From NCBI RefSeq assembly GCF_001922585.1, contig NZ_MRBS01000002.1, positions 434,001 through 498,000 on the forward strand: a stretch of 64,000 nucleotides of DNA, read 5' to 3'. The DNA is from Pantoea sp. 1.19. Its GTDB lineage: Bacteria; Pseudomonadota; Gammaproteobacteria; Enterobacterales; Enterobacteriaceae. Of the stretch, positions 1 through 8,250 are shown in pieces; within the stretch, counting starts at the first letter, position 1; every line of letters starts with the position of its first letter. The notes beneath the pieces were generated by a model. It was given only the letters and a program-made list of their open reading frames with translations. It searched no databases and had not been told where the DNA came from. The position numbers were made by a program, and so were the translations under genes.

Positions 1-350
1 CGCGCATCAAGCTGTTCTATCGTCCGGCGGCGGCGATCCCGAAAAGCAAAAGCGAAGTCTGGCAGGACCAGGTGGTGTTCGTGCAAAACGGCGATCAGCT
101 GACCGCGCAAAACCCCACGCCGTGGTATATCACGATTCTGGGACTGTCACGCCTCAACGGCGACAAGCTGACGCGCTTCCCCGGTATCATGATCGCCCCC
201 AAATCCAGCCAGTCTTTCGCCGTGACCGACAGCCACCTGCGCGAATTTTCCATGATGTACATCAACGATTACGGCGGGCATCCGCAACTGAACTACCGCT
301 GCGAGGGCAACACCTGTAAAGCCCTGCCCACCGCCCAACAGCCCAACTGA
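1..350 (+). CDS. Periplasmic fimbrial chaperone (PapD family), C-terminal part only
   Basis: The reading frame is open from the window edge, so the N-terminus is missing. The visible part begins with RIKLFYRP, the hallmark at the domain junction of PapD/FimC-type chaperones, and continues through the second Ig-like domain to a TGA at 348-350. Two cysteines near the C-terminus (RCEGNTC) fit a disulfide in domain 2. Such chaperones cap fimbrial subunits in the periplasm and hand them to the outer-membrane usher. The three following genes are fimbrial subunits on the same strand, so this is the distal part of a chaperone-usher operon whose usher and major pilin probably lie upstream of the window. 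Confidence 0.85.
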   Translation, partial: RIKLFYRPAAAIPKSKSEVWQDQVVFVQNGDQLTAQNPTPWYITILGLSRLNGDKLTRFPGIMIAPKSSQSFAVTDSHLREFSMMYINDYGGHPQLNYRCEGNTCKALPTAQQPN

Positions 351-373
351 ATAACGGAGTAAGGACGCTGACG

Positions 374-733
374 ATGCGACACGCTTATTCTCTGCCCGGA
401 CTGCTGGCGCTCGGCCTGACGCTCCCCGCGTTTCCTGCCGACGATCGCGCGGTGGTGCAGGGCGGCGCCCTGCTGCCGACGACGCCCGCCGACGCCCTTG
501 CGCTTTTTCCGGAAAGCGTAACTCCATTATCGGCCGCGTCATCCACGGCGCTGACCGCCGGCCGCTCCTCACCGCCGCGCTTCCGCCGCGCGCCGCTTCC
601 GGTCCGGTTCCACCTGAAAGATTGTCTGAAAGAGGCATCGCGACTGTTCATTCGCCGGGTGCGCTGCGCGTTCAGCAGCCGTGGACAGGAAAATCTGCCC
701 GCACGGCAGCCCGTTACTCCGGAGTCTCTGTAA
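374..733 (+). pseudogene. Short fimbrial subunit, probably truncated or frame-disrupted
   Basis: The 119-residue ORF starts with a plausible signal peptide (MRHAYSLPGLLALGLTLPAF) and its TAA overlaps the next ATG as TAATG at 731-735. That coupling suggests this was a real operon member. A stretch with FHLKDC followed by a basic segment and CAFSSRGQEN resembles the middle of minor pilins (compare FTLRLLDC...VTVTFSGSEN in the gene at 1777). The first conserved cysteine region and the GIGIGL C-terminal half are absent, and it is about 60 residues shorter than a normal pilin. The centre is arginine- and proline-rich. I favour a decayed minor pilin; a divergent short subunit (PapH-like terminator) is possible. 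Confidence 0.4.
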
Positions 734-1767
734 TGAAGATCTGCATTCGACGTTCCATGCTGCTGGCATCCCTGCTGCTGTCCGGTGCCGCATTCGCTCA
801 GCCACACGGCGTGCTGGAGCCAATAGCCGGTACCTTTGACTACAATATCGATTTAAACAACACCGACATTACCAATAATACCGCCGGTGCCACCATTAGC
901 CGGGCCTACGATCTCAGCGGGACCTATACCGCGCAGGTCTGGTGCAATACCAATATCACCAATGCGCCGATTTACTTTTCGTCGACGGCGACATTAATGC
1001 CGGACAGTCAGCGGGCCGGCTATCTGAAACTGAATGATTACCTGTCGGTGAAAATTGAAATTTGGGTTAGTGGCGCGGTGCAGGCCTATTTCCCTGTGCC
1101 GTTTAACGACATTTCCAATCGGCTGAATAACCGCTGTATTGCCCCATCGTCGCGCATCACTCCCGATTTGGGTTCCGGCTCGCGCGGGCGGGTCACGTTC
1201 ATGGTGACCAAGCCAATCATTAACGGCATTCGCCTGGAAGGTACCGAAATTGCCAAGCTGTACGGCAGCCTGGTACCCGGCAATCGCGGCAGCGTGGCGC
1301 TGTCGCGTACTAATATTAATTCCGCCATCATCACCGTGCCGGATAAATGCATCATCAACCAGGGAACGCCGATCACCGTTGATTTTGGCAATATTCCAGG
1401 CAGCGGAAGTAAACTTAACGGCGTTAATTTTAGTAAGAATATTCCCATTCACGTCAAGTGCCAGGGTGGCAGTTTTGCCAGCGGTGCGCTGAACATCAAA
1501 CTGGGGATCCAGCAGGCATCACCTGCGTTTGAAGATGGCCGCTATCTGAGCGTCAGCGGCGTGCCCGCGCGGCCGGAGCTGGGCATTGCCCTTAAAGACA
1601 GCAGCGGGCAGCCAGTGATCCCCAACCAGTTTTATCGGGTTCCCGGCTTCACCCAAAACGAAGGTAACTGGAATCTGGTGGCGGCGCCGATTGCCAAAAG
1701 CGCCAGCTCGGTGATTCAGGAAGGCGCGTTCAGCGCGTCGGCCGCCGTCGTTGCAGAGTTTCAATAA
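733..1767 (+). CDS. Fimbrial tip adhesin-like protein, two-domain
   Basis: This 344-residue protein starts at ATG 733, where it is translationally coupled to the upstream ORF. An earlier in-frame start at 622 is rejected because the N-terminus from 733 (MKICIRRSMLLASLLLSGAA) is a clean signal peptide. The first ~200 residues form a variable, Asn/Thr-rich domain with a Cys pair, as in receptor-binding domains. The last ~140 residues (from VPDKCIINQG, with VDFGNI and later PIHVKC) resemble a pilin domain completed by donor-strand exchange. The large size and position before a minor pilin fit a tip adhesin. Its receptor cannot be predicted. Confidence 0.7.
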   Translation: MKICIRRSMLLASLLLSGAAFAQPHGVLEPIAGTFDYNIDLNNTDITNNTAGATISRAYDLSGTYTAQVWCNTNITNAPIYFSSTATLMPDSQRAGYLKLNDYLSVKIEIWVSGAVQAYFPVPFNDISNRLNNRCIAPSSRITPDLGSGSRGRVTFMVTKPIINGIRLEGTEIAKLYGSLVPGNRGSVALSRTNINSAIITVPDKCIINQGTPITVDFGNIPGSGSKLNGVNFSKNIPIHVKCQGGSFASGALNIKLGIQQASPAFEDGRYLSVSGVPARPELGIALKDSSGQPVIPNQFYRVPGFTQNEGNWNLVAAPIAKSASSVIQEGAFSASAAVVAEFQ

Positions 1768-1776
1768 GGAGCGGGT

Positions 1777-2325
1777 ATGAGACATTATCTCGCCGCCGCC
1801 GCGCTGGTGCTGCCCCTGACCGCCCCCTCGCCGGCGCAGGCCTATGGCGAACTGATTGGTGGCCAGATGGATTTCAAAGGGGTGGTGGTCGCCTATCCCT
1901 GCTCGATTGCACCGGAGTCCGGGAACCTCCCGGTCAATTTCGGCAAGCTGTCTACTCGCGATCTTTATCATGACGGCAAAAGCCCGCCGGTGACCTTTAC
2001 GCTGCGGCTGCTGGACTGCAACCCGCAGCTGGCCAGCGCGGTCACGGTGACGTTCAGCGGCAGTGAAAATCCGCATCTGCCGGACCATCTGGCGATCAAA
2101 GCCGCCGCGCCGGACGGGGCCAGCGGCATCGGCATCGGTCTGCAGGAGCGCAACGGCACGCCCATTCGGCTGGGGATCGCCACTCTGCCGGTCACGGTGG
2201 ATCGCGGCGTCACCCAGTTAACGTTCCAGGCCTTTGTGGCGGCGGAGCCGGAGGCGTTGAGCAAAGCTACGCTGACCACGGGGCCGTTCACCGCCACCGC
2301 CAACTACATCCTGAACTACCAGTGA
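1777..2325 (+). CDS. Minor fimbrial subunit (type 1 pilin family)
   Basis: A 182-residue protein with a signal peptide ending near AQA (residues ~1-22). The pilin fold is recognisable: GVVVAYPC with the first cysteine, VNFGKL, LRLLDC with the second cysteine, VTVTFSGSEN, the GIGIGL turn and a C-terminal FTATANYILNYQ β-strand. These are the conserved features of chaperone-usher subunits. An AAGGAG-type ribosome site precedes the ATG, 9 bases after the adhesin stop. It probably works as an adaptor or minor shaft subunit, assembled by the chaperone encoded at the window edge. Confidence 0.85.
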   Translation: MRHYLAAAALVLPLTAPSPAQAYGELIGGQMDFKGVVVAYPCSIAPESGNLPVNFGKLSTRDLYHDGKSPPVTFTLRLLDCNPQLASAVTVTFSGSENPHLPDHLAIKAAAPDGASGIGIGLQERNGTPIRLGIATLPVTVDRGVTQLTFQAFVAAEPEALSKATLTTGPFTATANYILNYQ

Positions 2326-2349
2326 CGGCCACGGAAAAGGATTTCAGCT

Positions 2350-3012
2350 ATGACGCACGCCTGCTGCCTGTTTGACAGCGATCCCTGTTTCTCGCTGGGG
2401 CTGGAAACGCTGATTCGCGCCCAGTTTCCCGATCAATCCGACCTGCGTTTCTATCTGCCAGCGCGCGCGCCGCAGCTGCTGGCGCGGCTCGGAAAAAGCG
2501 GCGGCAGATCGCAGCGACTGTGGGTATTTTGCGATCTGGATGCGCTGCCGCCGCCCCGTTTTCAGGCGCTCAGCCAGCTCAAAAACCTGCTGCGGGAGCG
2601 CAATAAAAAGTTGGTCATGGTACTCAGCCAGCACCATCTGCCGTTCTTTTTCACGCTGTTCACCTTTTTACCCGAGGCACACTGGCTGTTAAAGCACGAA
2701 GGAATGGCTAACGTGCGCCCTTTTCTTAACGGCCTGCTGGAGGAGCGGGCCGGCGAACGGCGCTTCTGCCCGTCGCTGGTGGACTATACCCGCACGCGAC
2801 TGCGCAGCGGTCAGCCCTATCACGTGCTAAGCAAAGAGGAGTGGTGGCTGGTGGAGAAATTACTGACTGGCACCACGCTGTCGCAACTTGCGCGCGAGAC
2901 CGGGATAGACGTTCGTCGCCTCAGTTATATCAAGCGTCGCCTGATGCTGAAAATGAAGTTAAAAAATAACGTGGAATTTTTTTCTGAATTTAAATGGATC
3001 GGCGACAAGTAA
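2350..3012 (+). CDS. LuxR-type HTH transcriptional regulator
   Basis: A 220-residue protein. The C-terminal ~60 residues (LSKEEWWLVEKLL...TLSQLARETGI...LSYIKRRLMLKMKLKN) match a GerE/LuxR-type DNA-binding domain. The N-terminal half (CCLFDSDPCFSLGLETLI, then LWVFCDLDAL) resembles a degenerate response-regulator receiver and lacks an obvious phosphoacceptor set. The gene sits 24 bases after the last fimbrial gene and 80 bases before the peptide precursor gene. It could control fimbriae, the peptide operon, or both. Regulators of this shape are common in enterobacterial fimbrial clusters. The target is unproven. Confidence 0.7.
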   Translation: MTHACCLFDSDPCFSLGLETLIRAQFPDQSDLRFYLPARAPQLLARLGKSGGRSQRLWVFCDLDALPPPRFQALSQLKNLLRERNKKLVMVLSQHHLPFFFTLFTFLPEAHWLLKHEGMANVRPFLNGLLEERAGERRFCPSLVDYTRTRLRSGQPYHVLSKEEWWLVEKLLTGTTLSQLARETGIDVRRLSYIKRRLMLKMKLKNNVEFFSEFKWIGDK

Positions 3013-3092
3013 TTACTTTACCGGTGTCTGACATTCGGTATATCACTCTGCACTTGACGGCAGAAAACTCACTACGATGAAAGGAAAAAGTA

Positions 3093-3290
3093 ATGAAGAA
3101 AATGAATATAGCTGAAGCAGCACGCGTAATTGGCGGTACCTGCTATACCTGCAAAACACATTTTGATTTGGTGAGCGATGGGACCAGTAAGACCTGTAAA
3201 GAAATCACCACCTGCACCGACAAACACGGCAAAGTGGTCTCCAGCACGTCCAAAAATGTGGCGTCCAGCAACTGTGGCGTCGTGAATTAA
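3093..3290 (+). CDS. Cysteine-rich secreted peptide precursor with double-glycine leader (DUF4762-like)
   Basis: A 65-residue precursor with AAAGGA spaced well before the ATG. Residues 1-15 (MKKMNIAEAARVIGG) form an amphipathic leader ending in Gly14-Gly15, the type cleaved by C39 peptidases. The predicted 50-residue mature part has cysteines at positions 17, 20, 35, 41 and 61; the first pair is C-Y-T-C directly after the cleavage site. It is rich in Thr, Ser and Lys and ends NCGVVN. From memory it resembles the small enterobacterial family DUF4762 (leader, GGTC start, CTDK motif); a Pfam search would settle this. The operon downstream encodes a C39 exporter and a thioredoxin-fold protein, which fits a processed, disulfide-bonded, exported peptide. 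Activity is unknown: bacteriocin/microcin, toxin or signal are all open. Five cysteines leave one unpaired if two disulfides form. Confidence 0.8.
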   Translation: MKKMNIAEAARVIGGTCYTCKTHFDLVSDGTSKTCKEITTCTDKHGKVVSSTSKNVASSNCGVVN

Positions 3291-3306
3291 TCTGTCCGCC
3301 GCACCG

Positions 3307-3330
3307 ACCCGGGGGCATCCCCGGGTATTT
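3307..3330 (+). terminator. GC-rich hairpin between peptide gene and export operon (terminator/attenuator)
   Basis: A perfect 8-bp stem (ACCCGGGG / CCCCGGGT) with a GCAT loop is followed by ATTTTA. It lies 16 bases after the peptide stop and about 30 bases before the next start. There is little room for a separate promoter, so it probably works as a partial terminator. That would give much precursor mRNA and less mRNA for the processing genes, as seen in many peptide-export operons. Confidence 0.65.
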
Positions 3331-3357
3331 TAGGGTTGTGCAACTGAGAACGTGCTG

Positions 3358-4032
3358 ATGCTAAAAAATACGCGCTTTATCTTATTCAGTTATTCGCTGG
3401 TGCTGATTATCGTCTCATCGCTGGCCACGATATTATGCTATCACTTGTTTGTATTTAATACCTTCTCCGACGCCAACTCGCCGAGCGCCACGTTTCGCGA
3501 ACTTAACGACGCGGAGGTAAAAAACAGCCCGATATCAGAAGACAACACCATTATCGAAGTGCTGTCTCTGGGCTGCCACTACTGCGCCGTCAATGCCGAC
3601 AAGCTGCAGGACTTTGCCCGGACGCTGCCGGCGAACGCCCGCTTTCAGGTGATTCATCTGACGCAGGACGGTCGCGGACTGTCCGCCTGGGCGCCGCTGT
3701 TTGCCACGCTTGAGGTGATGGGCATAGAAGAACGCTTTCGCGATAGCGCCTGGCACGCGATCATTACCCGCAGCAGCGATCTTAACGACCCGCAGACGCT
3801 GCAGCGCTGGCTCGCCGACCATCACATCGACGAGGCGGCCTTCCAACAAGCCCGCCACAGCGATGCCGTGCGGGCGCGCCTGCAGTATATGGCTGACGTA
3901 ACGCGTTTTTACCGTATTGACGCCACGCCGATGTTCATCATTAACAAGCGTTATGTGGTGGCGCAGGACAGCGACTTCGCCGCCTTTGCCGCACGGATGC
4001 GCCAGCTACTGGCTGGGGAGCCGCGCTCGTGA
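3358..4032 (+). CDS. Membrane-anchored thioredoxin-fold (DsbA-like) protein
   Basis: I start it at ATG 3358 (224 aa) because GAG is correctly spaced there; an in-frame GTG at 3352 is too close to it. Residues ~6-30 form one transmembrane segment. The rest is a DsbA/thioredoxin-fold domain with the active site GCHYCA (C-H-Y-C) and the cis-proline loop ATPMFIIN. The domain should face the periplasm and act as an oxidase or isomerase. Its likely substrate is the five-cysteine peptide encoded just upstream. The stop overlaps the next start (GTGA at 4029-4032), so it is the first gene of a coupled operon. Relatives include the redox proteins that accompany some peptide exporters. Confidence 0.8.
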   Translation: MLKNTRFILFSYSLVLIIVSSLATILCYHLFVFNTFSDANSPSATFRELNDAEVKNSPISEDNTIIEVLSLGCHYCAVNADKLQDFARTLPANARFQVIHLTQDGRGLSAWAPLFATLEVMGIEERFRDSAWHAIITRSSDLNDPQTLQRWLADHHIDEAAFQQARHSDAVRARLQYMADVTRFYRIDATPMFIINKRYVVAQDSDFAAFAARMRQLLAGEPRS

Positions 4033-4982
4033 CGCTGCGGCTGGCGATCCTGTGGGGCGTATTCTGCTGCCGTAACGCCGCGGCGGCGCTGGGCACGACG
4101 CGCCGCCACCTCCAGCGCGCCGTAGGCCAGCGACTGGCCAGGGGGCTACGTTTTTGCCCGCTGCCGCTGCTGCTGGCTATCGCCCGCGCGGGCTGCGCGC
4201 TGCGTCTGTTCGGCCGCGGCTGGCGCGCACAGCGCGCGGTAGCAACCGAAAACATCCGCAGCCTGACCGGACAGCCGCCGGCCCTGCCGGCCGACTGGAT
4301 TGCGCTGCGCCGTCGCCTGCTGGAACAGGCAGCCACCTGGGGACAGCATCCCGCGCTGCGGCAGCAGATTCAGCGCTGCGCCGCCGAGCTGGATCGCGTG
4401 GTTGCGCCGCTGCACCGCGCGCGGCAGCCGGTGATCCTCGCACCGCTGCACACGGTATCCGACGTCCTTGCCGCCATGGTCGGCGCAAGCGTTACGCCGG
4501 GCAAGGCCAGCGTCGTGGTCTCCGCCAGCGCAGAGCACTATCCCGCTGATGTGCGGGCGCTGGGTGGCGTCCAGCTGGCCTACTGCTCTATTCATCAGCA
4601 GAGCGACAGCCTGGCGCTGCGCCTCGCCGCGCTGGTGGGCGACGTCACAGCGGGCGAACAAAACCTGATAATTTTTCCCGACATCACGCCGGATTACACC
4701 CTGCAGGCCGAGGGCGCGCTGGCGGCCCGCCTGCCCTGCCGTCTGTTTGGCCGTGCGGCGCACCTGCATCAGGGGGCGGTGCGCCTCGCCGGCATGATGT
4801 CGGCGCGGGTCGTGGTGTATCACCTCTGGTATGAGGGCGGGCTGCATATCCGCATTCACGATCCGCTGGCGGCGGACCAGGTGGCTGACACCCTGCCAAC
4901 GCTGATCGAACAGACGCTGCGCGCTCGTCCGCATGAATGGCTGCTGTGGCACAGCCACTCCCTCTTTTTTATACATCACTGA
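4029..4982 (+). CDS. LpxL/HtrB-like acyltransferase (lysophospholipid acyltransferase superfamily, remote)
   Basis: A 317-residue protein starting at GTG within the GTGA overlap. The N-terminal part (LLLAIARAGCALRLFGRGW...RAVATENI) and the C-terminal HEWLLWHSHSLFF resemble the lipid A acyltransferase family (PF03279). A candidate catalytic motif is LAPLHTVSD, where the family normally has H-x4-D/E; here the spacing from His to Asp is three residues, so activity is uncertain. These enzymes use acyl-ACP as donor at the inner membrane. The operon brings its own ACP, ketosynthase, dehydratase and reductase, so this enzyme may transfer a special acyl chain to the peptide or to a lipid. The acceptor is inference. 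Confidence 0.5.
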   Translation: MTLRLAILWGVFCCRNAAAALGTTRRHLQRAVGQRLARGLRFCPLPLLLAIARAGCALRLFGRGWRAQRAVATENIRSLTGQPPALPADWIALRRRLLEQAATWGQHPALRQQIQRCAAELDRVVAPLHRARQPVILAPLHTVSDVLAAMVGASVTPGKASVVVSASAEHYPADVRALGGVQLAYCSIHQQSDSLALRLAALVGDVTAGEQNLIIFPDITPDYTLQAEGALAARLPCRLFGRAAHLHQGAVRLAGMMSARVVVYHLWYEGGLHIRIHDPLAADQVADTLPTLIEQTLRARPHEWLLWHSHSLFFIHH

Positions 4983-4987
4983 ACACT

Positions 4988-7093
4988 ATGCACAAGAAGC
5001 CAATACCCGACGTTATTTTTCAGGAAGAGACCCACGAGTGCGGATTAGCCTGCGTGGCGATGCTTGCCGACACCCAGGGACAGCCGGTGGCGCTGGAGAC
5101 GCTGCGTCAGTGGTTTCCCGCGTCCGATCACGGCACCTCACTGGAAACGCTGATGATCATCACCGCGCGGCTGGGGATCGCTACCTCACCGGTACATTTT
5201 GACCATCGCGAGCTCGGCGATTTGCCGCTGCCCGCCATTTTGCACTATGGCGCCAACCATTTTGTGCTGTTGGCCTACCGCCAGGGGCAACAGGTCTGCG
5301 TCATCAATCCGGCTATTGGTGAACAGTGGCTTCCCCTGACGGCGCTGAAGCGGGAGATCAGCGGTTACGCGCTGATTCTGGACGCCGGGCAGACGCTGGC
5401 GGCAGATCCGTCCCTGCCGGTATCAGCCAACACCGATCGTCCCCCTCGCCCCCTGAGCCTGCGAGAAACGGCGGCGGTACCCGGCATTTATCGCCTGATG
5501 CTGCTGGCATTCGTCGTCTCACTGACGCTGTTTTTAATGCCGATCATGGTGAGCAACGCCATCAATCAGGCGTTTTCCAGCCGCACGGACGGTGCCTTTC
5601 CCTGGGGCGGCTTTATCGTCGCGTTTCTGGTTGCCACGCTGCTGGCGATTGGCGTCAGGATCGTCAGCGAGCGCTATATCAAAGCCTTTGTGCTGGTCCA
5701 CAGCGGCACAGGATTTTCCCGCCTGCTGGCGAACCCACTGCGCTTCTTCGAAAAACGCGCCCCCGGCGAGATTTTCAGCCGCTTCACCGCCTGGCAGGGC
5801 GGCATGTTGCAGAAAATTGAGCTGGATAATGCCCTGCGCATCGACTGGGTCATCGCGGCGATTGCGCTGGGGGTGATGTGTTGGATCGCCCCGCTGCTGG
5901 CGGCTGTCTCGGCGGTGGGCGTCACCGTAATGGGGCTGATCAGCATCTGGGCGGTGATCCGCGATCGCTGGTACACCCAGCAGCTACAGCTGAAAAGCGC
6001 GGCGCTGAATGACTTTTTTATGGAGACCCTGCAGGGGATCCTGACGGTGAAAACCGCCGGACTGGCACCGCTGCGTCAGCGCCAGTTCGCTGACTACAGC
6101 CGTCAGCTGTTTGCCTGTCTGCAGCGCCAGAAAATCTATCAACAGGTAAAAGAGGGGCTCTACCAGCTTACCGGCAACCTCGAAATGGTGGTTTTTATGC
6201 TGATGGTGCTGCCGATGGTTCACGCCGGGCGCATCTCTCTCGGCGACTTTTTCGCCTACAGCTTCCTGCGGCAAATCTTCACCTCTTACGTGACGCACCT
6301 GTTTTATTCGGTGATCCAGAAATCGCAGCTGCACGTAATTGACACGCGCGCTCGCAGCCTGTTTATGCCGGTCAGCGCCTCAGCTGTAGCGACACCGCCG
6401 CCGCCGGTCACGCCCTCAGCGGATCTGCGCTTTGAGCAGCTGACGTTTGGCTACGATCCGCAGCAGCCGATCCTCCGCGCACTGTCTCTGTCGCTGGTGG
6501 CCGGCGAGCACCTCGCCATTATCGGTGAGTCCGGGGCCGGAAAAAGCACCCTGCTGCGGCTGATAGCCGGTCTGTTTTCACCGCAGTCCGGAGCCTGTTA
6601 TGCCGGCGAAACGACGCTGACGCCGGCGCAGCTGACCCAACGCGTCTGGCTGCAAAGTCAGGAGGACATTCTGTTCCACGGCTCGGTTCGCGACAATATC
6701 ACGCTGTTTGCTACCGGGCATAGCGAGCGCGATCGCCGGCGACTGCTGGCTCTGCTGGCCTCGCTGGATCTTGACGACGCCATCCGCGCGCTGCCGGGTG
6801 AGCTGGATGCCCTGATCCGCGAAAGCCACGCCGCCCTGTCGCTCGGCCAGCGCCAGCGGCTCCTGCTGGCCCGCGCGATGTACAGTACCCGCCCCATCCT
6901 CTTGCTGGATGAACCGACGGCCAACCTGGATGAAGAGACGGCGGCCAAGGTGATGACGGCGCTGCATACGCACTGTCGTCAGCAGGGAAAAACGCTGATT
7001 GTGGTTACCCACAGCGAGCAGGTGATGTCGGGCTTTAGCCGCGTCTGGCGGCTGGATAGCGGCGCGCTGACTCCCGCAGGAGCGGCATCATGA
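4988..7093 (+). CDS. Peptidase-containing ABC exporter (C39 peptidase, bacteriocin type)
   Basis: A 701-residue protein starting at ATG 4988; upstream in-frame starts lie inside the previous gene. Residues 1-~130 form a C39 peptidase: Gln12 (oxyanion), Cys18 in HECGLACVAML and His91 in NHFVLL. The third catalytic position, usually Asp in DPA, is Asn107 (INPAIG). Residues ~165-450 are the membrane domain. The C-terminal ATPase has Walker A GESGAGKST, signature LSLGQRQ, Walker B ILLLDEPTANLD and the H-loop VVTHS. Such exporters remove double-glycine leaders while moving the peptide across the inner membrane. The only leader of that kind seen here is on the peptide at 3093. Confidence 0.9.
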   Translation: MHKKPIPDVIFQEETHECGLACVAMLADTQGQPVALETLRQWFPASDHGTSLETLMIITARLGIATSPVHFDHRELGDLPLPAILHYGANHFVLLAYRQGQQVCVINPAIGEQWLPLTALKREISGYALILDAGQTLAADPSLPVSANTDRPPRPLSLRETAAVPGIYRLMLLAFVVSLTLFLMPIMVSNAINQAFSSRTDGAFPWGGFIVAFLVATLLAIGVRIVSERYIKAFVLVHSGTGFSRLLANPLRFFEKRAPGEIFSRFTAWQGGMLQKIELDNALRIDWVIAAIALGVMCWIAPLLAAVSAVGVTVMGLISIWAVIRDRWYTQQLQLKSAALNDFFMETLQGILTVKTAGLAPLRQRQFADYSRQLFACLQRQKIYQQVKEGLYQLTGNLEMVVFMLMVLPMVHAGRISLGDFFAYSFLRQIFTSYVTHLFYSVIQKSQLHVIDTRARSLFMPVSASAVATPPPPVTPSADLRFEQLTFGYDPQQPILRALSLSLVAGEHLAIIGESGAGKSTLLRLIAGLFSPQSGACYAGETTLTPAQLTQRVWLQSQEDILFHGSVRDNITLFATGHSERDRRRLLALLASLDLDDAIRALPGELDALIRESHAALSLGQRQRLLLARAMYSTRPILLLDEPTANLDEETAAKVMTALHTHCRQQGKTLIVVTHSEQVMSGFSRVWRLDSGALTPAGAAS

Positions 7094-8247
7094 ACCGCAC
7101 ACGGCGTCTGACTATTGCCGGTGGCGCGGTGGCGCTGGTCCTGCTGACAGTGGGACTCGCGCGACAGCTGCTGTCGCCGCTCCCCCCTGCCCACCCTTTG
7201 CAGGCGATCCCCCTCGATCGCGGTACCATTGAAAAAACCGTGATCGCCTCAGCGACGCTGAAACCGGCGATGCAAGTCGAGGTTGGCGCCCAGGTCAACG
7301 GCCAGCTGCGCAAGCTCTATGTGCGCCAGGGCGATCGGGTCCGCAAGGGGCAGCTGCTGGCGGAGATCGATCCCACCCTGCAGGAGTCTGAGCTGAACAC
7401 GGCGCAGGCGCGGCTGGCCAGCGCCAGCGCGCAGAAGCGCGCCTCGCAGGCCACGCTGCAGCGCGACAGGCTGGCCTACCAGCGACAGCGCCAGATGATG
7501 CGCGACGGTGCCGGCGTACAGAGCGATCTCGAAGTAGCGCGGGCGCGCTACGCAGCGCAGCAGGCGCAAATGGCGGTTGACGATGCGCAGATTGTGCAGG
7601 CGCAGATGGCCGTCAAGACCGCACAGGCCAACCTGAGCTATACGCGCATTGTGGCGCCGATTGACGGAGAAGTGCTGGGGATCGTAACCCGGGAAGGCCA
7701 GACCATTGTTTCATCACAAAGCGCACCGACGATTCTGGTGCTGGCCAATCTCGAACAGATGCGGGTCGAAACGCGCATTTCCGAAGCTGATATTCAAAAA
7801 ATTCACGCCGGTCAGCCGCTGGAGTTTTATGTGATAGCCAATCCCGAACGACGCTACCGCGCCACCATGGGCTATGTTCAGCCGGCCCCGCCAGAGGCGC
7901 TGACCGAGACAGGTAACCGCTGGGGCAGCGGCGGTCCGGCCAGTTCAGCCGCCGTCTATTACACCGGCAGCTTTGATGTCGCAAACCGCGATCGCCTTCT
8001 AAAAACGGCGATGACCGCGCAGGTTCTGATCCGCATTGCCCACGCCGATGGCGCCCTGCGCATTCCGCTCAACGCGCTCGGCGAGCCGCTGGGAGCGGAT
8101 CGCTATGCGGTGATGGTGGCGGTTAACGGCCAGCCTCAGCGTCGCGTCCTGCAAACCGGACTGCGCGATCGGCAATATGCTGAGGTGATAAGCGGGCTAC
8201 AGGAGGGGGATCGGGTTCTGGTCGCCTCCGCGCAGGGAGAGGAGTGA
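7090..8247 (+). CDS. MacA-type periplasmic adaptor (membrane fusion protein)
   Basis: A 385-residue protein, coupled to the exporter by ATGA at 7090-7093. It has an N-terminal membrane anchor (residues ~8-28), a biotinyl-lipoyl half-motif (VEVGAQVNGQLRKLYVRQGD), a long helical hairpin with Ala/Gln-rich coiled coil (~residues 95-180), the second lipoyl half (LSYTRIVAPIDGEVLGIV) and a β-barrel/membrane-proximal domain. This is the MacA/HlyD layout. The next gene is MacB, so it most likely links MacB to the outer-membrane channel. It could also serve the C39 exporter upstream, which has no adaptor of its own in the operon. Confidence 0.88.
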   Translation: MNRTRRLTIAGGAVALVLLTVGLARQLLSPLPPAHPLQAIPLDRGTIEKTVIASATLKPAMQVEVGAQVNGQLRKLYVRQGDRVRKGQLLAEIDPTLQESELNTAQARLASASAQKRASQATLQRDRLAYQRQRQMMRDGAGVQSDLEVARARYAAQQAQMAVDDAQIVQAQMAVKTAQANLSYTRIVAPIDGEVLGIVTREGQTIVSSQSAPTILVLANLEQMRVETRISEADIQKIHAGQPLEFYVIANPERRYRATMGYVQPAPPEALTETGNRWGSGGPASSAAVYYTGSFDVANRDRLLKTAMTAQVLIRIAHADGALRIPLNALGEPLGADRYAVMVAVNGQPQRRVLQTGLRDRQYAEVISGLQEGDRVLVASAQGEE

Positions 8248-8250
8248 ACG

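Noticed and set aside
622-732. Upstream extension of the fimbrial adhesin ORF to ATG 622
   Set aside because: The extension places ~37 Arg/Ser-rich residues before a clear signal peptide; the TAATG junction at 731-735 marks ATG 733 as start.
3054-3082. Promoter for the peptide gene at TTGACG 3054
   Set aside because: The -35 box is good but no acceptable -10 hexamer sits at 16-18 bases; only a promoter somewhere in 3013-3092 can be assumed.
4937-4987. Longer start for the C39 exporter
   Set aside because: The extra 17 residues lie inside the acyltransferase gene; ATG 4988 puts Gln12 and Cys18 at the usual distance from the N-terminus.
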